A stretch of DNA of 64,000 nt, taken from positions 3,404,001 through 3,468,000 of the forward strand of contig NZ_CP012898.1 in assembly GCF_001310225.1 (NCBI RefSeq), given 5' to 3'. The notes below the pieces were generated by a model. The model made no database searches, was not told the origin of the DNA, and saw only the letters and a program-made list of their open reading frames with translations. Shown here piece after piece: positions 18,101 to 26,559 of the stretch (the first letter of the stretch is position 1; each line of letters begins with the position of its first letter). The translations under genes and the position numbers were made by a program. This DNA is from Pseudalgibacter alginicilyticus (lineage in GTDB: Bacteria > Bacteroidota > Bacteroidia > Flavobacteriales > Flavobacteriaceae).

Positions 18101-18522
18101 GCATCTTCTTCTATATGTACTTGGGTTAAATTAACTGTAAATTGACTGCCATCATTACGGAAACAAGACACTTCTCCATCAGGAATTACAGGGTTGTGAA
18201 ACTGTGTAATCTGGATGTTTTTTGGGTTGTCAGGATATTCGTAATGTTTTCTGTCCCAAGAAATGACTTCGTTTCCAAAAGTAGACTTTACAGCTTTTCC
18301 AAAGTAGATAGCCTTTTTAATGGCTTCTTTATTAATTGCTGGCAACACACCCATTTGTCCTGTACAAACCGAACAGATGTTTTGGTTGGGAGTTTCTATT
18401 TCTTGATTTGGACATGAACAGAATAATTTTGTTTTGGTGTTTAGTCGTACGTGGGTTTCCAGTCCGATTACCAATTCTAATTCATGTTTTTTAAGTAACT
18501 CATTTAATTGATCCAGTTCCAT
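15175..18522 (-). CDS. Fused amidotransferase subunit GatB / aspartate--tRNA ligase AspS
   Basis: 1115 residues in one uninterrupted frame. Residues 1 to about 480 are GatB: 'GLETHVRLNTKTKLFC', the zinc cysteines (CSC...CSVC) and a YqeY-like tail. After a Ser/Thr/Pro/Asn-rich linker of about 40 residues, residue 522 onward is a complete bacterial AspRS: OB anticodon domain ('FSGWVASVRDHGELIFIDLR'), motif 2 'CFRDEDSRGDRQPEFTQ', GAD insertion and motif 3 'GIAWGVDRLMMIL'. AspRS charges Asp onto tRNA; if non-discriminating it makes Asp-tRNA(Asn), which GatCAB amidates. The fusion would hold the two steps together. The start overlaps the gatA stop by 1 base. Confidence 0.93.
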   Translation of the reverse strand: MELDQLNELLKKHELELVIGLETHVRLNTKTKLFCSCPNQEIETPNQNICSVCTGQMGVLPAINKEAIKKAIYFGKAVKSTFGNEVISWDRKHYEYPDNPKNIQITQFHNPVIPDGEVSCFRNDGSQFTVNLTQVHIEEDAAKLMHEKKISLVDFNKAGVPLIEIVTEPCIRRIEDASTYAQYIQRIVQNLKISEANLEKGEFKSDVSVSLRKKHSYALNPRTEIKNLNSFKFMVDALKEEIEKQLNYYIEHKEFRPDQTTVLWDADLKQTKTMRKKEFEADYRFISEPDLPFVSIKDVVESIDVDISTLPFAVESILIKGGVLPQDAKFFTADSLRSETFVAINNVIKEPSFVAKTLTNNIKPEDYTSIQNISDVIAIFSLFKDEKVTPVLAQNAIKALLADSKFDYKAYFEEHSISEEKIQNAILKVISENEAVANDIKAGNQGKAGILVGKVIAIIGKGASGKVIRHGILNALTGNATSPESKANGETDVRPNAMETPSKTNKTPEETLPQIPIVIKDEYRTHLISDISDDSISENVTFSGWVASVRDHGELIFIDLRDSSTQVFQVRLSRESFPNLDELVRLKPESVISVTGTIVQRKEDDYNAALRTGKIELEATELEILNLSKTLPFEIKRATKTNENTRFQYKYLDHRNDDVRRVIVNRHKVIKLMRDILDHENFLEIETPILSAGTDEGAREFIVPSRKQSGAFYTLPQAPQQFKQMLMVSGYEKYFQLARCFRDEDSRGDRQPEFTQLDIEMAYASMQQIIDLNTKMFNEIVEKIYGNKWILRPFEVITYQDAMYFYGCDRPDLRFGLQLQDITDIVKDTTFQVFSKPIEEGGIVKCIKVSAEEQGHKRLSKGQIEKLTTLAQQHGLGGLAYIIVNENDLQSPIIKFLGEEIAAGIIKTTDAQVGDIVFFSAADYATANKALDAVRQELGAMLKLINPKELRPAWVVDFPMFERTDDGRWTFTHNPFSMPAIYDLDKHMNGKDEEIGDIIAQQYDLILNGYEIGGGSVRAHKPEILEATYKNMGYNKEDMMKSVGTMYKAFHYGAPPHGGIAWGVDRLMMILEKKASIREVMAFPKTGTSDDLLFGAPSLLSDKKVEEMNVRIIKK

Positions 18523-19922
18523 TATATCGTGTCTTTTAAGAAGTTAGCAAACTTCAAAACGAGTTCGTCATTATTTTTTGCGGCTGTAATTTGTAATCCT
18601 GTTTCAGTGCCTTGAGGAATGGTTAAGGTTGGTAATTGCCCTAAGCTAAAACCTACTGTGTAGGCATCACTTAAATACATGGCATGTGGGTTTTTTAAGC
18701 TTTCTCCAATTTTTGGAGGCGTGTTAGGTGTAACAGGGGATAAGATAATATCTACTTCTTCAAAATCGTTTTTAAAATTCTCAGAAATAGTATCTCTTAA
18801 TGCCAAACCTTTTAAATAGATTTCATCAGAAAACCCTTGGGATAACACTTGGTTTCCTCCCACAATACGGCGTTTTGTTTCTTCTGAAAAATTCTCAGAA
18901 CGCGTAACGGCATAGGTTTCTTTTAAATTATCAGACTCTATACGGTTGCCATAATTGGTACCATCTAATCTTGATAAGTTGGAAGCCGTTTCAGCCATTG
19001 CCAAGGTGTAGTATGTTGAAACTAATGTTTCAGATTCAAAGAAATTAAGTTCTTTTACAGCGATACCTTTACTTTTTATTTTTTCAATTGCGGCTAAAAA
19101 GTCTTCTTTTATTTTACGATCAATCGCATCGTTTTCAATGAAATTTTTGAAGTAGCCAACGGTTTTAATACCGTTTGAAGTATTTAAGCTGGCTTTTGAA
19201 ATTTCAGAAGATGCGTATGTTGTTTGGTCTTTAGCATCCTTGCCACTCATTACATTTAATACGATACGAATGTCTTCAATAGATTTAGCAATTGGACCTA
19301 CACAGTCTGTTGACGATGCATAGGCCATTAATCCGTAACGTGAAATACGTCCGTAAGTAGGTTTTAAACCATACACGTGGTTATAGCCTGCTGGCTGACG
19401 CACGGAACCTCCAGTGTCTCCACCTATAGAAAATATGGTGTATTCTTTTGCAACATTTACAGCAGAACCACCACTGGATCCACCAGCCACCAAGTCAGGG
19501 TTTATGGCATTTTTAACAGCTCCAAATATGGTGTTTTCTGAAGAGGAACCGTGACCGAAACTATCGCAATTTTCTTTAACTAAAGGAATGGCTCCTGCAT
19601 CCAATAATTTCTGAATAGCTGTGGCTGTGTATGCCGATTTGTAATTTTTTAATAAATCAGAACTCGCCGTGGTTGGCGTGCCTTGAACCATATATACATC
19701 TTTAATTCCAAAAGGAATGCCTTCTAATAAACCAATACTTTCTCCTTTTGTAATTTTAGCATCTACTTTTGCTGCTAATTCCAATGCTAAATCATCAAGC
19801 AAAGTATTAACGCTATGGTATGTGTTTGGTTTTAATAAGTCTAATTTTTCTTGAATTAAAGCAGTACAAGTAATGTCTTTATTCATCAATTGTTGATGAA
19901 TTTTATGTATTTGAGAGTCCAT
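18522..19922 (-). CDS. gatA: Asp-tRNA(Asn)/Glu-tRNA(Gln) amidotransferase subunit GatA
   Basis: 466 residues, amidase-signature family. It has the Ser-cisSer-Lys catalytic set: Lys in GIPFGIKDVY, Ser in VAGGSSGGSA and Ser in GGDTGGSVRQPAG. It hydrolyses glutamine and feeds ammonia to GatB. It sits 2 bp after gatC and overlaps gatB::aspS by 1 base, so the operon is translationally tight. Length is normal. Confidence 0.96.
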   Translation of the reverse strand: MDSQIHKIHQQLMNKDITCTALIQEKLDLLKPNTYHSVNTLLDDLALELAAKVDAKITKGESIGLLEGIPFGIKDVYMVQGTPTTASSDLLKNYKSAYTATAIQKLLDAGAIPLVKENCDSFGHGSSSENTIFGAVKNAINPDLVAGGSSGGSAVNVAKEYTIFSIGGDTGGSVRQPAGYNHVYGLKPTYGRISRYGLMAYASSTDCVGPIAKSIEDIRIVLNVMSGKDAKDQTTYASSEISKASLNTSNGIKTVGYFKNFIENDAIDRKIKEDFLAAIEKIKSKGIAVKELNFFESETLVSTYYTLAMAETASNLSRLDGTNYGNRIESDNLKETYAVTRSENFSEETKRRIVGGNQVLSQGFSDEIYLKGLALRDTISENFKNDFEEVDIILSPVTPNTPPKIGESLKNPHAMYLSDAYTVGFSLGQLPTLTIPQGTETGLQITAAKNNDELVLKFANFLKDTI

Positions 19923-19924
19923 AA

Positions 19925-20194
19925 TTATTCTTCTATAACTTTAGAAACTACTAAATAATTATTTTTTGATTTCGGGAAGTTTTCAATAATGATTTGCTTC
20001 TCTATTGCAGAAGTTTCAATCACTACATCGTCTCTTAAGTTATCTAAAGACACGCAATTATTATGATTATTATTAAAAGAGTTATTATTTGTTGGCTGTG
20101 CATTTTTAATCACATCAAATAATTTGTTCACAGCCTCGCTGGGTTGTGCTCCTTTAATACTGGACAAAATGTCCACGGTCATAATTTTACTCAT
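19925..20194 (-). CDS. gatC: Divergent GatC-like amidotransferase subunit
   Basis: 89 residues. The C-terminal half matches GatC: 'LDNLRDDVV' and the ending 'YLVVSKVIEE' (family form LREDVV ... YFVVPKVIE). The N-terminal half is unlike GatC: the usual helical 'LARLxFSEEE' segment is absent, replaced by a different short helix and an Asn-rich stretch (NNNSFNNNHNN). GatC stabilises the GatA-GatB interface, so this is either a clade-specific variant or a degenerating subunit. Identity rests on the C-terminus and on position directly before gatA. Confidence 0.75.
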   Translation of the reverse strand: MSKIMTVDILSSIKGAQPSEAVNKLFDVIKNAQPTNNNSFNNNHNNCVSLDNLRDDVVIETSAIEKQIIIENFPKSKNNYLVVSKVIEE

Positions 20195-20232
20195 CTTTTT
20201 TTATTTAGTTTATAAGTCAAACTTTTAAGCCT

Positions 20233-20241
20233 GCAAAATTA
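20233..20241 (-). promoter_or_regulatory. gatC promoter -7 box
   Basis: TAATTTTGC on the minus strand, 38 bp upstream of the gatC start; a TAnnTTTG(C) match. No clear -33 TTG. Confidence 0.5.
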
Positions 20242-20338
20242 CGAAAGTTTTTGTGTAGTTGGTAAGTCTTATCAATAAAAGTGTCCAAAGAGCTTTAAAT
20301 GAACAGTTAAAGTGAATAAAATAAAAAAGGGAGCTGTA

Positions 20339-21607
20339 TTATTTTAGCAAAATTTGATATTGCAGTACTGCCATACCTTTGTAGTCTTTTTGATTTAAAG
20401 TTGTGGCATCAAAAATAGGTCTGTGTTGATAACCTAAACTAATTTTGTTGTTTTGTTTGCCGTTAACTAAGAAATTTACTGTAAAATCATATACAGTCAT
20501 ATGGTCAGACAATGCTTCCCATTTTGAGTGTTGAATAGCAAAATTAGGTTGTATGATGACCTGATGATTAAATAGCTTTGTTTGTTTTGTAGCATATCCA
20601 AATTGTGTATACCACGTGTTGCCCGTACCAATCATTGGAAAAGCAATGCCATGTCCGTTAAAATCAGAACCTCCACCACTTGTTGGGTTGTCTGCGCCAA
20701 TATTACGGATGTAATTCTTTCCAAAACCATAATAGTAATAGCCTAGATAAGCGGTAATGGCATCATCATTTTTTAAAGGTAAATTTAGAAATGAGTCTAC
20801 AGCCCAATGTTCCATATTATAAAAATGGGTCGACGCATCGTAAGCATCACCATCACTCATAGCTTTTTCTTGATATTGAAAACCAGCCCCAATGTTAAAT
20901 ACTTTTTTAGTTTGCAAGTAAGTTCCTTCTTGATAAGCAGACTTGTTAGATTCATGCTCGAAAAATTGATATTTTACATATGAAGAAGTTCTAATACGTG
21001 GTCTGTTGTTTGCAAAATCTACCATCCCATTTGGAGCTGTAGAAGTAGCTAACGATCTTTTAAATGATAATCTATAATCAAAGTGTCCTATTTGACCTTT
21101 TAGCCAGCCACCAAATAGTCTTCCTAAATCGTCTGTTTTATCTACGGTATTTAAGGTGAATAAAGGAGAATCTAATCCCATTAGGCTTGTGTTAGAACGT
21201 ATATTCCATCGGTTTAAGCCCAGCCAGCCAGATTTTCCAAATCCCACTTCTAAAAATTTACCAAAGGTGTATTCAACATATAAATCTAAAATATCAATGT
21301 TAAATTCTTTATTTTGATAGTTGTAATTGTTTCCTCCCAAAACGCTGTACATATAAATTTTAGGAGTAACCTGTGATGATATAGGAATCCGTAACCGTCT
21401 AATAGAGATGTCAGAAAGTTCAGAGGTTGGTTCCCCATTTACTAAGGAACCGTCATTTAAATCAGAGTATCTTAGCCAAATTTGGGCAAACATATTCCAT
21501 TTTATTTCGGGTTTAAAGTCTCTGTTGTCTTGACTCATTAAAAATAATGGGAAAATTAAAAGCCCTAAGAAAATCCATTTTCCTAATATTTTTGTTCTTT
21601 TTTTCAT
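20339..21607 (-). CDS. Outer-membrane porin (phosphate-selective porin O/P-like)
   Basis: 422 residues from the ATG giving MKKRTKILGKWIFLG, with a signal peptide cut near 'LMSQ'. A TTG-initiated extension upstream overlaps the promoter box and is rejected. The body is a chain of amphipathic strands with aromatic girdles ('WNMFAQIWLRYSD', 'LDLYVEYTFGKFLEVGFGKSG'), and the final strand ends 'AVLQYQILLK'. It fits the porin family seen in Bacteroidota. Substrate cannot be told. Single gene downstream of gatC on the same strand but with its own promoter. Confidence 0.8.
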   Translation of the reverse strand: MKKRTKILGKWIFLGLLIFPLFLMSQDNRDFKPEIKWNMFAQIWLRYSDLNDGSLVNGEPTSELSDISIRRLRIPISSQVTPKIYMYSVLGGNNYNYQNKEFNIDILDLYVEYTFGKFLEVGFGKSGWLGLNRWNIRSNTSLMGLDSPLFTLNTVDKTDDLGRLFGGWLKGQIGHFDYRLSFKRSLATSTAPNGMVDFANNRPRIRTSSYVKYQFFEHESNKSAYQEGTYLQTKKVFNIGAGFQYQEKAMSDGDAYDASTHFYNMEHWAVDSFLNLPLKNDDAITAYLGYYYYGFGKNYIRNIGADNPTSGGGSDFNGHGIAFPMIGTGNTWYTQFGYATKQTKLFNHQVIIQPNFAIQHSKWEALSDHMTVYDFTVNFLVNGKQNNKISLGYQHRPIFDATTLNQKDYKGMAVLQYQILLK

Positions 21608-21634
21608 GTTAAAAATACTTGATAAATATTCAGA

Positions 21635-21642
21635 CAAAAGTA
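21635..21642 (-). promoter_or_regulatory. Porin promoter -7 box
   Basis: TACTTTTG on the minus strand, 27 bp upstream of the chosen porin ATG. Its presence rules out the longer TTG start. Confidence 0.55.
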
Positions 21643-21953
21643 TTAGTAACTTGTTGTGAAAAAAATGAGATGTATCATGTTTGAGTAAAATACTTTTTTA
21701 AAAAGTATGTGTTTTTTTGTGTATAGCTTTGTTGAATGCGCTTTATTTTTATAGTAATTGAAAATTCATAGAACCCTCAAATGTGCGTTTTAAGCCATCT
21801 TTGGTTTTTTGGAATTCACGGGTTTAAAAAAAACAAACAACATTTGTTTTAAGCTGCTTTTTAGGCGTTTTAAGCTACTTTTGAGTAATTAACAAATGTT
21901 GATAATTTTATATAGGAGTCTGTAAAATGCTTTTTAAAGGGGCTATTATTTCG

Positions 21954-21961
21954 TATATTTG
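21954..21961 (+). promoter_or_regulatory. gyrB promoter -7 box
   Basis: TATATTTG, an exact Bacteroidota -7 match, 117 bp upstream of the gyrB ATG, implying a long leader of about 110 nt. Confidence 0.6.
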
Positions 21962-21972
21962 TTTGTATTCAG

Positions 21973-21999
21973 AAGGATGCTAAGAGGCATCTTTTTTTT
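21973..21999 (+). terminator. Terminator-like hairpin in gyrB leader (possible attenuator)
   Basis: AAGGATGC, loop TAAGAG, GCATCTTT, followed directly by more T (eight T in all). No gene ends on this strand upstream, so it is not an ordinary gene terminator. It begins about 11 nt after the -7 box. Confidence 0.55.
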
Positions 22000-22075
22000 G
22001 TGATGATAAAACGCTATTTTTTCGTTTTAAAAGCACTAAGTTTTCAAATTAATAATAAATTAAGTTAACATATAG

Positions 22076-24028
<1,953 letters not shown>

Positions 24029-24057
24029 GATAAAACGTCCATAAAATATTAACAATT

Positions 24058-24084
24058 AAGAGCCGATTTTTTATAGTCGGCTTT
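24058..24084 (+). terminator. gyrB terminator
   Basis: AAGAGCCGA / TCGGCTTTT stem with a T-rich tail, starting 30 bp after the gyrB stop. The T-run then merges with the tatA promoter region. Confidence 0.8.
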
Positions 24085-24107
24085 TATTTTTGTATCAAAC
24101 AACTTCC

Positions 24108-24116
24108 TATATTTGC
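24108..24116 (+). promoter_or_regulatory. tatA promoter -7 box, abutting the start codon
   Basis: TATATTTGC, exact -7 match, with a TTTG 15 bp upstream that could be the -33 element (slightly short spacing). The only usable start, GTG at 24120, is 4 nt after the TTTG, so the transcript should be leaderless. Confidence 0.65.
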
Positions 24117-24119
24117 AAA

Positions 24120-24407
24120 GTGATACAACAAGCTACATTTTTATTTATATCAGGAGCAGAAATAGCCTTTATACTATTTATTGCTATTATGGTTTTTGGA
24201 GCAGATAAGTTGCCAGAAATAGCCAGAGGTTTGGGAAAAGGTATGCGTACTTTAAAAGATGCAACGAATGACATCAAGCATGAAATAACAAAAAGTGCTG
24301 AAAATAGTGGTATTGATACCAGTATTGTTGATGATGTTAAAAAAGAAATAGCTGAAATTAAAGACGATGTTGAAGATTTTTCAGGGTCTGTAAAACGAAA
24401 ACCTTAA
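24120..24407 (+). CDS. tatA: Twin-arginine translocase subunit TatA
   Basis: 95 residues from a GTG start. A single N-terminal membrane helix (ISGAEIAFILFIAIMVFGADKLPE) leads into the amphipathic helix 'IARGLGKGMRTLKDATND', the TatA/E hallmark including F-G-x-x-K-L-P. The C-terminal tail is acidic and charged. A longer TTG start at 24090 overlaps the gyrB terminator tail and the promoter and is rejected; no ATG precedes the membrane helix. TatA forms the protein-conducting part of the Tat system. TatC is not in this window. Confidence 0.93.
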   Translation: MIQQATFLFISGAEIAFILFIAIMVFGADKLPEIARGLGKGMRTLKDATNDIKHEITKSAENSGIDTSIVDDVKKEIAEIKDDVEDFSGSVKRKP

Positions 24408-24453
24408 TTTCTATTTTCTGAAAAAAAAGGGGATATTAACCGTAAAATGAGTT

Positions 24454-25098
24454 TTACAATTTTCTACTAATTGTTAAACCATCTCGAATAGGTAATAAAA
24501 CCGTTTCCACACGTTTGTCTTTTTTTAAAAGCGCATTATAGTCTATCAAAGCCGGCGTGGAAGTATCGTCTTTTTTAAATTTAGTATCTAATATCTTCCC
24601 ACTCCACAATACATTATCAGATAAAATAATACCACCCGGATTTAGTTTGTCAATAATTACATTAAAGTAATTAGAATAGTTTTCTTTATCGGCGTCAATA
24701 AAAATCAAATCAAACGTTTTATTCAAATTTGGAATAATCTCTAAAGCATTTCCTAAATGTTGAAAAATTTGAGATCCATAATCAGACATATCAAAATACT
24801 TTCGTTGAAAATCAACCAATTCTTCATTAATATCAATAGTGTGCAATTCTCCATTTTGTTGCATGCCTTCAGCTAAGCACAAAGCAGAGTAACCTGTATA
24901 CGTGCCAATTTCCAATATGTTTTTTGGGTTTACCAGTTTAGAAATAATACTCAAAATACGTCCTTGATAATGCCCACTAAGCATACGTGGTTGCAGTATT
25001 TTTTGATAGGTTTCGCGTGTTAATTTTTGTAATAATTGGGGTTCATTTTCAGAATGAGCAACTACGTAATCGTCTAATACTTCGGGTATAAAATGCAT
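24454..25098 (-). CDS. SAM-dependent O-methyltransferase (family 3)
   Basis: 214 residues. The SAM-binding motif is 'NILEIGTYTGYSALCLAEG', the later motifs 'LHTIDINEEL' and 'DLIFIDADKENYSNYF', and 'PGGIILSDNVLWSGKI' is characteristic of catechol/caffeoyl-CoA-type O-methyltransferases. It lies 3 bp after the 3-hydroxyanthranilate dioxygenase gene, so it is probably in the same transcript. Whether it methylates a kynurenine-pathway intermediate is unknown. Confidence 0.88.
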   Translation of the reverse strand: MHFIPEVLDDYVVAHSENEPQLLQKLTRETYQKILQPRMLSGHYQGRILSIISKLVNPKNILEIGTYTGYSALCLAEGMQQNGELHTIDINEELVDFQRKYFDMSDYGSQIFQHLGNALEIIPNLNKTFDLIFIDADKENYSNYFNVIIDKLNPGGIILSDNVLWSGKILDTKFKKDDTSTPALIDYNALLKKDKRVETVLLPIRDGLTISRKL

Positions 25099-25101
25099 GA
25101 C

Positions 25102-25635
25102 TTAATTAATTTTAACTTTTTGAGGCGGTTGCATAACTTGACCACAGTTCGGGCAACTACGTTTTTTGGTGTCTTTATAATAATTATCAAAAATTTTAGA
25201 CATATCTTTTTCAATATTTTTTAGGCTAAAATCTTCTTCATATAATTTAGTAGTGCAATTTTCGCAAAACCAAAGCAGGGCATCTCGCATGCCTTCTGGG
25301 CGTTTATATTCAATAACCAAGCCAACGGTATTGGCACCTCGTTGTGGTGAATGTGGTACTTTTGGCGGTAACAAATAAATATCACCTTCCTTAATATGAA
25401 CATCTTTTGGCGTGCCTTTATCAATAATTTTTAAAACAATATCGCCTTCCACTTGATAGAAAAACTCAGGCGTTTCGTTGTAATGATAGTCCTTTCTGTT
25501 ATTGGGGCCACCAACAACCATCACAATAAAATCGCCGTCTTTCCAAACCACTTTATTACCTACAGGAGGTTTTAATAAATGCCTGTTTTCTTCAATCCAA
25601 GCCTTAAAATTTAAAGGAGAAACTAATTTGCTCAT
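25102..25635 (-). CDS. nbaC: 3-hydroxyanthranilate 3,4-dioxygenase
   Basis: 177 residues, cupin fold. It opens the ring of 3-hydroxyanthranilate to aminocarboxymuconate semialdehyde. Fe ligands are expected in 'KDYHYNETPEFFYQ' (His, Glu) and 'PKVPHSPQRG' (His). The C-terminal rubredoxin-like iron site is present as CENC and CPNC. It shares a strand with kynU, kmo and an SDR gene, giving most of the kynurenine branch. A dispersed repeat of about 80 bp separates it from the SDR gene. Confidence 0.95.
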   Translation of the reverse strand: MSKLVSPLNFKAWIEENRHLLKPPVGNKVVWKDGDFIVMVVGGPNNRKDYHYNETPEFFYQVEGDIVLKIIDKGTPKDVHIKEGDIYLLPPKVPHSPQRGANTVGLVIEYKRPEGMRDALLWFCENCTTKLYEEDFSLKNIEKDMSKIFDNYYKDTKKRSCPNCGQVMQPPQKVKIN

Positions 25636-25648
25636 AGTTTATGTTTTT

Positions 25649-25731
25649 GGGCGTGCCCCAAGGGTCGGGCTTTCCGCTATATCTTTTTTGCTTTTAATGA
25701 CAAAAAAGGATGCCGCTGCAATCCCTCACGC
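25649..25731. repeat. Dispersed intergenic repeat (flavobacterial type)
   Basis: Starts GGGCGTGCCCCAAGGGTCGG and ends GCAATCCCTCACGC, with an internal CTTTTTTG/CAAAAAAG stem. I recognise the layout ('gggcgt...gggtcgggcttTCCGCT...GCCGCT...aatCCCTCACGC') from a repeat scattered in many Flavobacteriaceae genomes; this is from memory, not a search. It sits inside the kynurenine cluster. Confidence 0.6.
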
Positions 25732-25758
25732 AATTACAATGTCATTTGAACTTTAAAA

Positions 25759-26541
25759 TTACAAAGATTTTATCAATCCACCATCCACAGGCAAATTAAT
25801 ACCCGTAATATAAGAAGCACAATTACTCGCTAAAAATAGAATTGCATGAGCTGTTTCTTCTGGTTTGGCAAAGCGTTTTATAGGGGTGTAATTTTTCATG
25901 ATTTCAGCCATTTCCTCAGCAGAAGTTTCTGAATGAGTCGCTTTTATTTTAATAATGTTATGCAGTCTTTCAGTATCCGTAAATCCGGGTAACACATTAT
26001 TTACCGTAACTCCAAAAGCAGCCACTTCAATAGATAAGGTTTTAGACCAATTACCCACCGCATTTCTAATGGTATTGCTAACACCAAGCCCTTCAATGGG
26101 TTGCTTTACTGAAGACGAAATAATATTAATAATACGTCCATAACCTTCAGATTTCATAAAAGGTACTGTAGCTTGTGCCAGTACATGATTGCATTTTAAG
26201 TGCTGCGTGAATGCGGTTTCAAAAGCTTCCAAAGTAGCAGTTAAAATTTCGCCACTTCGCGGTCCCCCCGTGTTATTAATTAAAATATGAAAACCATGAT
26301 TTTTATCTATAAACTTGATAACCTTTTCTTGTAAATCTCTTGGATTTGAAAAATCGGCGACAATATAACTGTGCTTTTCAGGAGATGGTAGCTCATTAAG
26401 TACTGCTTTTAATTTGGTTTCATTTCTGGCAACTAAAGTTATGTTTGCTCCTTCCTTTGCCAAGGCTATAGCAGTTGCTTTTCCTATGCCTGAGGTACTG
26501 CCGCAAACTAAGGCATTTTTGTTATGTAATTCTAAGTTCAT
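25759..26541 (-). CDS. SDR family oxidoreductase with atypical active site
   Basis: 260 residues with a classical Rossmann start (LVCGSTSGIGKATAIALA) and the 'INNTGGPRSG' motif. The catalytic YxxxK is not visible: the aligned stretch reads 'GLGVSNTIRNAVGNWSKTL', with Ser/Asn and Arg where Tyr and Lys are expected. A subfamily of SDRs has this form. It sits between kmo and the dioxygenase gene on the same strand, but its role in that pathway is unproved. Confidence 0.85.
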   Translation of the reverse strand: MNLELHNKNALVCGSTSGIGKATAIALAKEGANITLVARNETKLKAVLNELPSPEKHSYIVADFSNPRDLQEKVIKFIDKNHGFHILINNTGGPRSGEILTATLEAFETAFTQHLKCNHVLAQATVPFMKSEGYGRIINIISSSVKQPIEGLGVSNTIRNAVGNWSKTLSIEVAAFGVTVNNVLPGFTDTERLHNIIKIKATHSETSAEEMAEIMKNYTPIKRFAKPEETAHAILFLASNCASYITGINLPVDGGLIKSL

Positions 26542-26559
26542 TTTTAGTTTGGTTAAGTT

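Noticed and set aside
15175-18522. Possible frameshift or misassembly joining gatB and aspS
   Set aside because: The frame is continuous with a plausible low-complexity linker and complete domains on both sides; nothing suggests a sequencing artefact.
24090-24119. TTG start for tatA at 24090
   Set aside because: It lies in the gyrB terminator tail and upstream of the -7 box, so it would not be transcribed from that promoter.
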